Of a stretch of DNA of 7,442 bases, positions 1-6,164 are shown in pieces (position 1 is the first letter of the stretch; the number at the start of each line of letters is the position of its first letter). The notes beneath the pieces were generated by a model. The model did not search any database, was not told the origin of the DNA, and worked only from the letters and a program-made list of their open reading frames with translations. The translations under genes and the position numbers were made by a program. The stretch lies in NCBI GenBank assembly GCA_002427015.1, contig DIPE01000023.1:1002-8443 (forward strand), written 5' to 3'. Source of the DNA: Firmicutes bacterium UBA5496. Lineage in GTDB: Bacteria > Bacillota > Proteinivoracia > UBA4975.

Positions 1-22
1 CGGTGTTCTCTGGCTATTAAAG

Positions 23-2176
23 TTAGTTTAGGGATTTACATGACAGGGCAATGCGCTGGCGGCGCTTGTCGACGCCGATGACCCTGACGCTGATATTCTC
101 TCCAACCTTGACCACATCCAAGGGGTGTTTGACGAACTTGTCCGCCAGTTCGGACACATGAACCAGGCCAGCTTCCTTGAGGCCAATATCCACAAAGGCG
201 CCAAAGTCGGTGACATTGCGGACGGTGCCTTTGAGAATCATGCCTTCCTTGAGGTCATCCAAAGTCAGGATGCCCTCTCTGAACAGGGGCTGGGGCAATT
301 TGTCCCTGGGGTCCAGGGCAGGCTTTTCTAAAGCCTGAATGATGTCCCGGAGGGTAGGTTCACCCACCCCCAGCTTCTGGGCCAAGGCCTTAACCGACTC
401 AGGCAGTTTGCGGCCCAGTTCCGGAATGCCGCCCCTGCTGGCTAGATCTTCAGCTGTATAGCCGCAGAGACCCAGGAGCTTTTCTGCTACTTCATAAGAT
501 TCCGGGTGGACAGTGGTGTTGTCCAGGGGATTGCCCCCTTCCCGGATGCGCAAAAAACCTGCGCATTGCTGGAAAGTGGCCTCACCCAAACGGGGAACCT
601 GCAGCAATTGACTGCGGTCGGAAAAGACGCCATTATCCTGACGCCACTGGACAATTGATTTGGCTACAGCGGGTTTAATGCCCGCAATATATGAAAGCAG
701 CGGCGCCGAAGCGGTATTGAGATCGGCGCCCACCCTGTTGACGCTGGTTTCCACCACCTCGCCCAACAGGCGGCCCAGCTCTTTTTGGTCCACATCATGC
801 TGGTACTGGCCTACGCCTATGGCCTGAGGGGGAATTTTAACCAATTCCGACAGGGGATCCTGGAGTCTGCGGGCGATGGAAACGGCGCTGCGCTGGGAAA
901 CATCCAAATCCGGGAATTCTTCTTTGGCCAGGGGATCAGCGGAATAGACTGAAGCCCCCGACTCATCCACCACAGTGTAGGCGATGCCCGGTATTTCCTG
1001 GGTCAGTTCCCCTACCAGCTCAGTAGTCTCCCGGCTGGCGGTGCCGTTGCCGATGGCAATGACATTGACCTTGTATTGCCGGATCAGTTCTTTCAGCCGT
1101 TTTTTGGACTGCTCTACCTGGCTTCTGGGAGGTGTAGGATAAATGACATCTATCTCCAGTAGCTTGCCCGTTGGGTCCACCACCGCCAGTTTGCAGCCGG
1201 TCCGGTAGGCCGGGTCGACGCCCAGCACCGTCTTGCCCCGGGTTGGCGGCTGCAGCAGCAGGGAGGTAAGATTAGAGGAAAACAGCTTATATGCCGAGGC
1301 ATGGGCCATGTCCGTCAGTTCCCGGCGGATGTCCCGTTCAACTGCCGGGGCCAGCAGGCGCTGATAGCCGTCTTCCATAGCTTTTCTTACATATTCCTCA
1401 GCGTCTTGTCGCCGGGGATTGAAGTTGCGCCGCCACAATTCCTGGAGCAAGTACTGGGGATCGAAATCCAGGGATACTTTGAGGAATTCTTCCTTTTCCC
1501 CCCGGTTGATGGCCAGAACCCGGTGGGAGGGCAGCTTAGCCACGGGCTCGCTATATTCGTAATACATTTCGTAGACAGACTGAGCTTTTGCATCGCTGGC
1601 TTTTACCAGGAGCACAGCTTTGTCCCAGGTGCGTCTGCGGGCAATTATCCGGTTTGCCGCCGCATCAGAAAAATCCTCTGCCACTATGTCCATGGCTCCC
1701 TGAAGGGCAGCCTTAGGAGTGGCAATTTTTTCATTGATGTATTGTTCCGCAGCCGCCAGAGGGTCAACCTCACCAACTACCAGAATTTCCGCCAGGGGCT
1801 CAAGGCCTGCATCCCGGGCCTTGCTCCCCCTGGTATTGCGCTTGGGCTTGTAAGGCCGGTATAAGTCCTCCACTTGTTGAAGTTTTGTGGATTCCCGAAT
1901 TTGCTTTTCCAGTTCAGGGGTGAGCTTGCCCTGCTCGGCAATAATACGCACTACTTCTTCCTTACGCTGGTAAAGGTTGCGCTGATAGCCGGCCTCTTGC
2001 TGGAGGGCAAAAATCTGCTCTTCGTCCAGGCCGCCGGTGACTTCCTTGCGGTACCTGGCGATAAAAGGCACAGTATTGCCAGCATCCAGGAGTTTGACGG
2101 TCTCAGTTACCTGTGTAATGGGTATTTTTAGCTGGGCCGCGATAATCTGCAAAATCTTAGCCTCTACATCAGACAT
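23..2176 (-). CDS. tex: Tex family S1 RNA-binding protein
   Basis: This is a 717-residue Tex/YhgF-type protein, a cytoplasmic nucleic-acid-binding factor related to eukaryotic Spt6 and linked in other bacteria to transcription and stress or toxin-gene expression. The length is normal for the family. The domain order is complete: a helical Tex N-terminal region (about 1-310, with the conserved TVPFIARYRKE near 35-45), a YqgF/RNase H-like domain (about 315-450, beginning VLGVDPAYRTG), a helix-hairpin-helix region (about 486-545, LNTASAPLLSYIAGI and VPRLGEATFQQCAGF), and a C-terminal S1 domain (about 643-713, with TDFGAFVDIG and GLVHVSEL). The ATG at 2176 follows AAAGGAGGAG at good spacing. The gene lies 116 bp after the asparaginase gene with no clear terminator between, so it is probably the last gene of that operon in this window. 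No frameshift is seen. The RNA-binding role is family knowledge; the exact cellular role here is not shown. Confidence 0.96.
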   Translation of the reverse strand: MSDVEAKILQIIAAQLKIPITQVTETVKLLDAGNTVPFIARYRKEVTGGLDEEQIFALQQEAGYQRNLYQRKEEVVRIIAEQGKLTPELEKQIRESTKLQQVEDLYRPYKPKRNTRGSKARDAGLEPLAEILVVGEVDPLAAAEQYINEKIATPKAALQGAMDIVAEDFSDAAANRIIARRRTWDKAVLLVKASDAKAQSVYEMYYEYSEPVAKLPSHRVLAINRGEKEEFLKVSLDFDPQYLLQELWRRNFNPRRQDAEEYVRKAMEDGYQRLLAPAVERDIRRELTDMAHASAYKLFSSNLTSLLLQPPTRGKTVLGVDPAYRTGCKLAVVDPTGKLLEIDVIYPTPPRSQVEQSKKRLKELIRQYKVNVIAIGNGTASRETTELVGELTQEIPGIAYTVVDESGASVYSADPLAKEEFPDLDVSQRSAVSIARRLQDPLSELVKIPPQAIGVGQYQHDVDQKELGRLLGEVVETSVNRVGADLNTASAPLLSYIAGIKPAVAKSIVQWRQDNGVFSDRSQLLQVPRLGEATFQQCAGFLRIREGGNPLDNTTVHPESYEVAEKLLGLCGYTAEDLASRGGIPELGRKLPESVKALAQKLGVGEPTLRDIIQALEKPALDPRDKLPQPLFREGILTLDDLKEGMILKGTVRNVTDFGAFVDIGLKEAGLVHVSELADKFVKHPLDVVKVGENISVRVIGVDKRRQRIALSCKSLN

Positions 2177-2208
2177 AAAAAATTCTCCTCCTTTTTCTCA
2201 ACAGCCAG

Positions 2209-2239
2209 ACCAGGTATCCGTTAGCGGCCCCGGCCTGGT
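2209..2239 (-). repeat. Inverted repeat in tex leader
   Basis: Perfect 6-bp arms, ACCAGG and CCTGGT on the minus strand, flank a GC-rich 19-nt centre in which CCG and CGG could extend the stem. It lies between the asparaginase stop and the tex ribosome-binding site. It is not followed by a T-run, so it does not look like an intrinsic terminator. It may be an mRNA processing or stabilising hairpin, or chance. Confidence 0.3.
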
Positions 2240-2292
2240 ATAGGTCCCTGTCCACTTACAATTGCGGCAGGCCATTTCAGCCCGCTTTTATC

Positions 2293-3306
2293 TTATCCTT
2301 CCTGTCTCAGTTTGACAACAGGCCGCACTTCACCGCATTTTTCTTGGCGGTGATTGATATTTTGCGGGTGGTGAAAGTCTTCCAAAGCCTTAACCTGTTG
2401 GGGAGATAAATAACCCAGCTGGCTGAGGATTTCCACTACAACGGGTTCCCGTCCCCGGCTGGCCCCGTCTTCACATTTGACGGTGATGCCGATGCCCTGA
2501 TCCATTATGCCCACGCAATAAACGCCGGCGGCGCCGCCTTTGGCGATCAGTATCCCTTCTCCTACTTGCATCAGCTTGGTGCAGAATCCGTCGGTTCCGC
2601 TAATCATTTCCGGATTGGCCATCATTGCCCCGGTAACTCTGGCGCAGGCTTCCTCCCGCTTATTGCCCAATCCCTGGGGCCGGGCCAGGCGGGCATAGGC
2701 CAGGGACATGTTGTACAGGGGCAGGCCATGGACCGGGACGCCGCAGCCATCCACGCCAATGGCAATTTGCTCCCGAGGATACCCGGTCATGTCGGCGATG
2801 TAATCCAGGATGATTTGCTGCACAGGATGGTTTAAGTCCAGATAATTAGAAGGATCAAAGTCTAAATGGGTGACCAAGGTCAGCATGCCAGAATGCTTGC
2901 CCGAGCAATTTGAATGGAGGACAGTGGGCTCTTCACCGGCCAGGAGCATGGCCTTGGCGGTAGCTTTATGAATGGGCGGATGCATTCCGCATTGTAGCAG
3001 GGAGTGGTCCCGGCCAATCTTGGCAAAGATTTTCAGCACTGTCTCTGTGTGAAAGGCCTCGCCATTGTGGGAGGCGCAAAAGATAGCCAGCTCCCTGGGG
3101 GTAATGCCGTAATGGTCTACAGCTCCCAGCTCCACTACCGGCAAAGCTTGAACGGGCTTGGCGGAGCTGCGCCAATAGGTTTTGTGGTAGGGGTCCCCTG
3201 CGCTGTAAAGCAGTTTACCCTGCCAGTCGACAATTGCCACATGGCCCCGGTGCCGATTTTCCACTAAAGGACCCCTGGTCACTTCAACTAAGACTTGAGC
3301 TTGCAA
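2293..3306 (-). CDS. Asparaginase, R. etli type II family
   Basis: This 337-residue protein belongs to the asparaginase II family typified by Rhizobium etli ReAV (Pfam Asparaginase_II), unrelated to the E. coli AnsA/AnsB fold. It is predicted to hydrolyse L-asparagine to aspartate and ammonia in the cytoplasm; no signal peptide is visible. The family active-site motifs are all present: RSSAKP (S47, S48, K50), CASHNGE (S79), HSNCSGKHSGML (C134, K137), GVDGCGVPVHG (D186, C188) and AKGGAAGVY (K256). These match the two Ser-Lys pairs and the metal-binding cysteines and lysine known in ReAV. The start is TTG at 3306: AAGGAGG ends 8 nt upstream, while the nearby ATG at about 3312 is out of frame and soon meets a stop. 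The gene follows the C26 peptidase by 42 bp and shares its direction, so co-transcription is likely. Substrate specificity within the family is not proven by sequence. Confidence 0.9.
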   Translation of the reverse strand: MQAQVLVEVTRGPLVENRHRGHVAIVDWQGKLLYSAGDPYHKTYWRSSAKPVQALPVVELGAVDHYGITPRELAIFCASHNGEAFHTETVLKIFAKIGRDHSLLQCGMHPPIHKATAKAMLLAGEEPTVLHSNCSGKHSGMLTLVTHLDFDPSNYLDLNHPVQQIILDYIADMTGYPREQIAIGVDGCGVPVHGLPLYNMSLAYARLARPQGLGNKREEACARVTGAMMANPEMISGTDGFCTKLMQVGEGILIAKGGAAGVYCVGIMDQGIGITVKCEDGASRGREPVVVEILSQLGYLSPQQVKALEDFHHPQNINHRQEKCGEVRPVVKLRQEG

Positions 3307-3314
3307 AGATCATT

Positions 3315-3321
3315 CCTCCTT
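3315..3321 (-). promoter_or_regulatory. Ribosome-binding site, asparaginase TTG start
   Basis: AAGGAGG on the minus strand ends 8 nt before the TTG at 3306. An ATG lies between them but in another frame that closes after nine codons, so this site decides in favour of the TTG start. Confidence 0.8.
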
Positions 3322-3348
3322 GTTTTTAGGAAAAATAAGCAGTCTAGG

Positions 3349-4053
3349 TTACTGTATTTCCTTACATCTGGCGCAAAAGAGCTCAAAAAGACGCAAAAAT
3401 TCCGGATGCCGGGCAAACATCCTTTCCGGATGCCATTGAACACCAATAATCCATGGCTCTCGGCTTTCCACGGCCTCTACCAGCCCATCGGGGGAGGTGG
3501 CGCTGATTGTCAGGCCTGGGGCCACTTTGTCCACAGCCTGGTGATGAAAACTGTTGACGCCGATATCCCCCTTTCCCAGCGCTGCCGCCAGCATTGTATC
3601 CGGCATAATCCGCACATGGTGGTGGCGATGCCAGCCGGGGGCATTTTGCCTGTGTTGAATTGCTTGGGCGCCGTCTTCGCCGATGTGCTGAAGAATGGTC
3701 CCCCCCAAAGCAGCGTTGATGACTTGCAGGCCCCGGCAAATTCCCAGAATGGGCAGCCCCAGCTTCAGCGCTTCCTTGACCAGGGCGATTTCCTGTTCAT
3801 CTCTGAGGGCATCTACCTCTCCCAGACGGGGATGTGGCTGCTGGGCAAAAAAAAGGGGTGAAAGATCGTCGCCGCCGCTGAGTAAAAGCCCATCTGTATG
3901 GCGAAGGATCTCAGCGCTGGCAGCAGGAGACAGGGAGGGCGGCAGGACAACAGGCTGTCCCCCTGCCTGCTCAATCGCCTCTATATACCCATCCTTGATA
4001 AAGCTGAGCCCATCCTCATTGCTGTGCTTGCATGTTACCGCGATAATTGCCAA
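3349..4053 (-). CDS. Class I glutamine amidotransferase-like peptidase C26
   Basis: This is a 234-residue single-domain class I glutamine amidotransferase-like hydrolase of the peptidase C26 / PuuD group, which hydrolyses gamma-glutamyl bonds, for example in gamma-glutamyl-GABA. Visible motifs are GLLLSGGDDLSP (oxyanion region, about 55-66), the RDEQE segment (84-88), the nucleophile elbow GICRGLQ with C106, NSFHHQAV (167-174), and WHPE with H208 and E210 completing the Cys-His-Glu triad. The length is close to the family norm. The start chosen is TTG at 4053, because AAGGAGG lies 7 nt upstream and the protein then begins AIIAVTCKHS, as expected for the first strand. The frame stays open further upstream, to a TTG at 4182, but that would run through the mazF terminator and has no family match. 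It is first in a probable operon with the asparaginase and tex. The natural substrate is unknown; PuuD-like polyamine breakdown is possible, but no other puu genes are in the window. Confidence 0.88.
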   Translation of the reverse strand: MAIIAVTCKHSNEDGLSFIKDGYIEAIEQAGGQPVVLPPSLSPAASAEILRHTDGLLLSGGDDLSPLFFAQQPHPRLGEVDALRDEQEIALVKEALKLGLPILGICRGLQVINAALGGTILQHIGEDGAQAIQHRQNAPGWHRHHHVRIMPDTMLAAALGKGDIGVNSFHHQAVDKVAPGLTISATSPDGLVEAVESREPWIIGVQWHPERMFARHPEFLRLFELFCARCKEIQ

Positions 4054-4060
4054 TATACCC

Positions 4061-4084
4061 CCTCCTTGAGCCCCTCCTAGGGGC
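4061..4084 (-). promoter_or_regulatory. RBS and adjacent leader hairpin of C26 gene
   Basis: On the minus strand a perfect 5-bp stem (GCCCC/GGGGC, 4070-4084) with a TAGGA loop sits 2 nt upstream of AAGGAGG (4061-4067), which is 7 nt before the TTG start at 4053. The ribosome-binding site supports the TTG start. The loop itself carries an AGGA sequence. Whether the hairpin affects translation is unknown. Confidence 0.55.
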
Positions 4085-4099
4085 AAAGTAAGCCGGGCT

Positions 4100-4128
4100 A
4101 TTTTACCTGACATGATAATATTCAATAA
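4100..4128 (-). promoter_or_regulatory. Weak candidate promoter for C26-asparaginase-tex
   Basis: TAAAAT (4100-4105) as a -10 lies 17 bp downstream of TTATTG (4123-4128), a poor -35. It falls after the mazF terminator and about 47 bp before the C26 start, where a promoter is expected, but the match is weak. Terminator read-through from mazEF is an alternative. Confidence 0.25.
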
Positions 4129-4152
4129 CTGCCGGCGTTTTCCTGCCCCGAG

Positions 4153-4180
4153 AAAAAAAAAGACAGCTGCGGAAGCTGCC
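4153..4180 (-). terminator. Intrinsic terminator after mazF
   Basis: On the minus strand, GGCAGC and GCTGTC form a 6-bp stem (one G-U pair) with a 7-nt loop, immediately followed by nine T residues. It begins about 10 bp after the mazF stop and separates mazEF from the downstream C26-asparaginase-tex group. The stem is short, so some read-through is plausible. Confidence 0.75.
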
Positions 4181-4188
4181 AATCTATT

Positions 4189-4539
4189 TTAGAAATCTAT
4201 CAGGCCCAGGCTAATTTGCAGAGCATCTTCAACACGTTTCATCAGTTCCGGTACCAGATGGGTAATCCGCTCGTTGAGGCGCTGTTTGTCAATGGTGCGA
4301 ATCTGCTCTAGCAGCACTACTGAGTCCCGGTCCAGGCCATGTTCTTTGGCGGTAATTTCAACATGGGTGGGAAGTTTGGCCTTTTGGATCTGGGAGGTAA
4401 TGGCGGCAACAATTACCGTAGGGCTGTACTTGTTGCCTACATCGTTCTGAATAACTAAAACCGGACGTACTCCCCCCTGCTCGGAGCCCACCACCGGGCT
4501 CAAATCAGCGAAAAATACGTCTCCCCGTTTAATATTCAT
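4189..4539 (-). CDS. ndoA: MazF/EndoA mRNA endoribonuclease toxin
   Basis: This 116-residue protein closely resembles the Bacillus subtilis MazF (EndoA/NdoA) toxin, from the start MNIKRGDVFFADLSPVVGSEQGG to the end ISLGLIDF. The family cleaves single-stranded mRNA at short sequences (UACAU for the B. subtilis enzyme) and is held inactive by the MazE-type antitoxin. R25 (in GGVRPVLVIQND) and T48 (in AAITSQIQKAKLPTH) occupy the positions of the known catalytic residues, so the toxin appears intact. The ATG at 4539 gives exactly the family length; the frame is open upstream to 4641, but that would overlap the antitoxin gene and add unrelated sequence. Only 4 bp separate it from the mazE stop, and GAGGG sits very close to the ATG, so translational coupling to mazE is likely. 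Cleavage specificity is assumed by homology only. Confidence 0.95.
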   Translation of the reverse strand: MNIKRGDVFFADLSPVVGSEQGGVRPVLVIQNDVGNKYSPTVIVAAITSQIQKAKLPTHVEITAKEHGLDRDSVVLLEQIRTIDKQRLNERITHLVPELMKRVEDALQISLGLIDF

Positions 4540-4543
4540 GCCC

Positions 4544-4816
4544 TCACGCTCCGCTGACCATTGACTCAATGGTTTCGACAGCTTCATTCTCTGCCTGCAC
4601 CGCTTCGTTGGCAAGGAGCAAATTGATATTGGACATTTCAATATAGCCTTCTTGAAGCTTTTCCCTGATTTGACGTTTTCTCATTTCCGAAATATACATG
4701 CACATTGCCTCGCGAATTAAATAACTGCGGTTGACCTTTTCTTTGCTGACAATGCCGTCTACTTCCTGCAGCAGCGTGTTGGGGAGAGAAATCATTATAC
4801 GCTTAGTTTGAGCCAC
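4544..4816 (-). CDS. ndoAI: MazE/EndoAI ribbon-helix-helix antitoxin
   Basis: This 90-residue protein of the CopG/ribbon-helix-helix type aligns along its length with B. subtilis EndoAI (NdoAI, YdcD), the antitoxin of EndoA. The N-terminal strand KRIMISLPNTLLQEVDG and the following helices (about 20-48) form the DNA-binding dimer unit. The C-terminal part, with GYIEMSNINLLLANEA and ending ETIESMVSGA, corresponds to the segment that binds and blocks MazF. The start is GTG at 4816, preceded by AGGGGGTG at 5-nt spacing. The frame is open to 4873, but the extra residues have no counterpart in the family and would place the start close to the predicted transcription start. It lies directly upstream of the toxin gene, in the usual order, and downstream of alr as in Bacillus. 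Confidence 0.93.
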   Translation of the reverse strand: MAQTKRIMISLPNTLLQEVDGIVSKEKVNRSYLIREAMCMYISEMRKRQIREKLQEGYIEMSNINLLLANEAVQAENEAVETIESMVSGA

Positions 4817-4842
4817 AATGGCACCCCCTGAAAGTATTCCTG

Positions 4843-4857
4843 TATACGAAAAGTATA
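4843..4857. repeat. Inverted repeat upstream of mazE
   Basis: Perfect 5-bp arms (TATAC and GTATA) with a 5-bp centre lie in the predicted mazEF leader, with further TATAC-like copies nearby (about 4833-4837 and 4879-4883). Ribbon-helix-helix antitoxins often bind short inverted repeats at their own promoter, so this is a candidate operator. Autoregulation is not established for the closest Bacillus homologue. Confidence 0.3.
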
Positions 4858-4887
4858 TCAGACTTGTACACACAGGCGTATAGAAAC

Positions 4888-4917
4888 ATTATATTTTATC
4901 GGCCTCACTAAAGTCAA
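4888..4917 (-). promoter_or_regulatory. SigmaA-type promoter of mazEF
   Basis: TTGACT (4912-4917) and a perfect TATAAT (4888-4893) are separated by 18 bp, placing transcription start near 4881, about 65 nt before the mazE GTG. The -35 begins only 3 bp after the alr stop. No terminator follows alr, so mazEF may be transcribed both from here and by read-through from alr. Confidence 0.7.
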
Positions 4918-4919
4918 GA

Positions 4920-6038
4920 CTAATGCCGATAATAACGGGGAACTCTGGCGGAAACTGCGCAGAAAATTTCGTAGCTGATGGTGCCTGCCAGCCGAGCCAG
5001 CTCATCAGCCGAGATATGCTCCTGCCCTTGACTGCCGAAGACAACTACCGGCTCGCCAACGCCGGCCTCCGGCAAGTCAGTGATGTCCGCCATGCAGTAG
5101 TCCATGCAGATGCGGCCAACTTGTGGAACCCGCTGGCCCTGAATGAGGAATTCCGCTTTCCCGGACAAGGTCCGCAAGTAGCCGTCAGCATAACCCAAAG
5201 GCAGGGTAGCGATGCGGCTGGGACGGGTAGTGACAAAGGTGCGCCCATAACTGATGGGTGTCCCTGCCGGCACTTCCTTGACAAAGGCAATGCTGGTATG
5301 CAGAGACATGACAGGCTTTAAGGCAACCAGCTTTTTTACCTGCTGGGAAGGATAGAGCCCATACAGGCTGATGCCGATGCGGGCCATGTCAAAATATGCT
5401 TCCGGCACTTCAATGGCCGCTGCGCTGTTGGCGCAATGGGCAATAGCCTGTGGTTTTTCTTTCTTTATTGTTTCCACTATCCTTTTAAATTTATCCAATT
5501 GAGCAGCAGTAAAGCTCTTATCTTCTTCATCTGCTGTGGCGAAATGGGTAAATACCCCTTCCAGTTCCAGATGGGTTGAAGCCAGCACCCGGCTAACCAA
5601 ATCCAGACTGTCTGCCCCCCTGGGGCCAAGCCTGCCCATGCCGGTATCCACCTTGAGATGAATGCCCACCTTTCTCCGCTGGCGCCGGGCTTCGTCCTCC
5701 ATCATCAGGAGAGTGGAAAGATCCGTAATTCCAGGGGTCAGGCGGTACTGGATAACTGCAGACAGAGATTCCGGGGGAAGATACCCCAAAACCAAAATTG
5801 GCGCCGCCAGACCTGCCTGGCGCAGGCGGATTCCTTCTTCAACCAGGGCAACAGCCAGCCAGTCAGCGCCGGCGGCCAGCGCCGCCCGGGCCACTTCTGC
5901 CGCCCCGTGGCCATAGGCGTCGGCCTTGACCACTGCCATTAAGCGGGTAGGCCCGGGAATATGGCTGCGAAATTCCTTGATATTATAAGCTACATTGCCC
6001 AGGTTAACCTCCGCCCAGGTCGGCCTGTATCTTTGCAC
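4920..6038 (-). CDS. alr: Alanine racemase, PLP-dependent
   Basis: This 372-residue enzyme interconverts L- and D-alanine in the cytoplasm and supplies D-alanine for peptidoglycan. The PLP lysine is K38 in VVKADAYGHG, LKVDTGMGRLG carries R136, and the second catalytic base is Y264 in PISYGRTF. The C-terminal domain contains GRICMDYCMADITDLP. These positions agree almost exactly with Geobacillus Alr (K39, R136, Y265), so the enzyme is complete and probably active. The start chosen is GTG at 6038, because AAAGGAG ends 9 nt upstream. An in-frame ATG at 6047 directly abuts that site and a GTG at 6059 falls near the predicted transcription start, so both are less likely. The gene lies between cas6 and mazE; the alr-mazE-mazF order is conserved in Bacillus. 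Confidence 0.96.
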   Translation of the reverse strand: MQRYRPTWAEVNLGNVAYNIKEFRSHIPGPTRLMAVVKADAYGHGAAEVARAALAAGADWLAVALVEEGIRLRQAGLAAPILVLGYLPPESLSAVIQYRLTPGITDLSTLLMMEDEARRQRRKVGIHLKVDTGMGRLGPRGADSLDLVSRVLASTHLELEGVFTHFATADEEDKSFTAAQLDKFKRIVETIKKEKPQAIAHCANSAAAIEVPEAYFDMARIGISLYGLYPSQQVKKLVALKPVMSLHTSIAFVKEVPAGTPISYGRTFVTTRPSRIATLPLGYADGYLRTLSGKAEFLIQGQRVPQVGRICMDYCMADITDLPEAGVGEPVVVFGSQGQEHISADELARLAGTISYEIFCAVSARVPRYYRH

Positions 6039-6065
6039 TGAAACCATCTCCTTTAACACGATAGA

Positions 6066-6094
6066 ATTCTATATTAAACATGGAAATCCTGCAA
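6066..6094 (-). promoter_or_regulatory. Candidate promoter of alr
   Basis: TAGAAT (6066-6071) lies 17 bp downstream of TTGCAG (6089-6094). The -10 is one base off consensus and the -35 is weak. Transcription would start near 6059, giving a leader of about 20 nt that contains the AAAGGAG site. This fits a gene that must be transcribed after the cas6 terminator. A 12-bp palindrome, ATAGAATTCTAT (6061-6072), overlaps the -10. Confidence 0.45.
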
Positions 6095-6123
6095 GAAAGG
6101 CATGAAATCAGCCCTTCAGGCGC

Positions 6124-6148
6124 AAAAAAGAAGCCCCATCCGGGCTTC
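6124..6148 (-). terminator. Intrinsic terminator after cas6
   Basis: On the minus strand GAAGCCC and GGGCTTC form a perfect 7-bp stem around a 5-nt loop, followed directly by a T-run (stem end plus six T residues). It starts about 16 bp after the cas6 stop and separates cas6 from alr. Confidence 0.9.
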
Positions 6149-6164
6149 TTCTGCAGGGCTGGCA

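Noticed and set aside
1301..1864. 187-residue open frame on the plus strand
   Set aside because: It lies wholly inside tex in antisense, has no recognisable domain and no convincing ribosome-binding site; the tex frame explains the region.
3295..3861. 188-residue open frame on the plus strand
   Set aside because: It is antisense to the C26 peptidase gene, whose catalytic motifs are clear on the minus strand.
4054..4182. N-terminal extension of the C26 peptidase to a TTG at 4182
   Set aside because: It would encode the mazF terminator hairpin and has no family similarity; a strong ribosome-binding site supports the TTG at 4053.
4540..4641. N-terminal extension of MazF
   Set aside because: It overlaps the mazE coding end and makes the protein longer than the highly conserved 116 residues.
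4817..4873. N-terminal extension of MazE
   Set aside because: The residues have no match in the family and the region holds the predicted leader and the AGGGGGTG site.
6061..6072. 12-bp palindrome ATAGAATTCTAT as an operator for alr
   Set aside because: It overlaps the candidate -10 but is short and AT-rich, with no second copy, so I only note it in the promoter entry.
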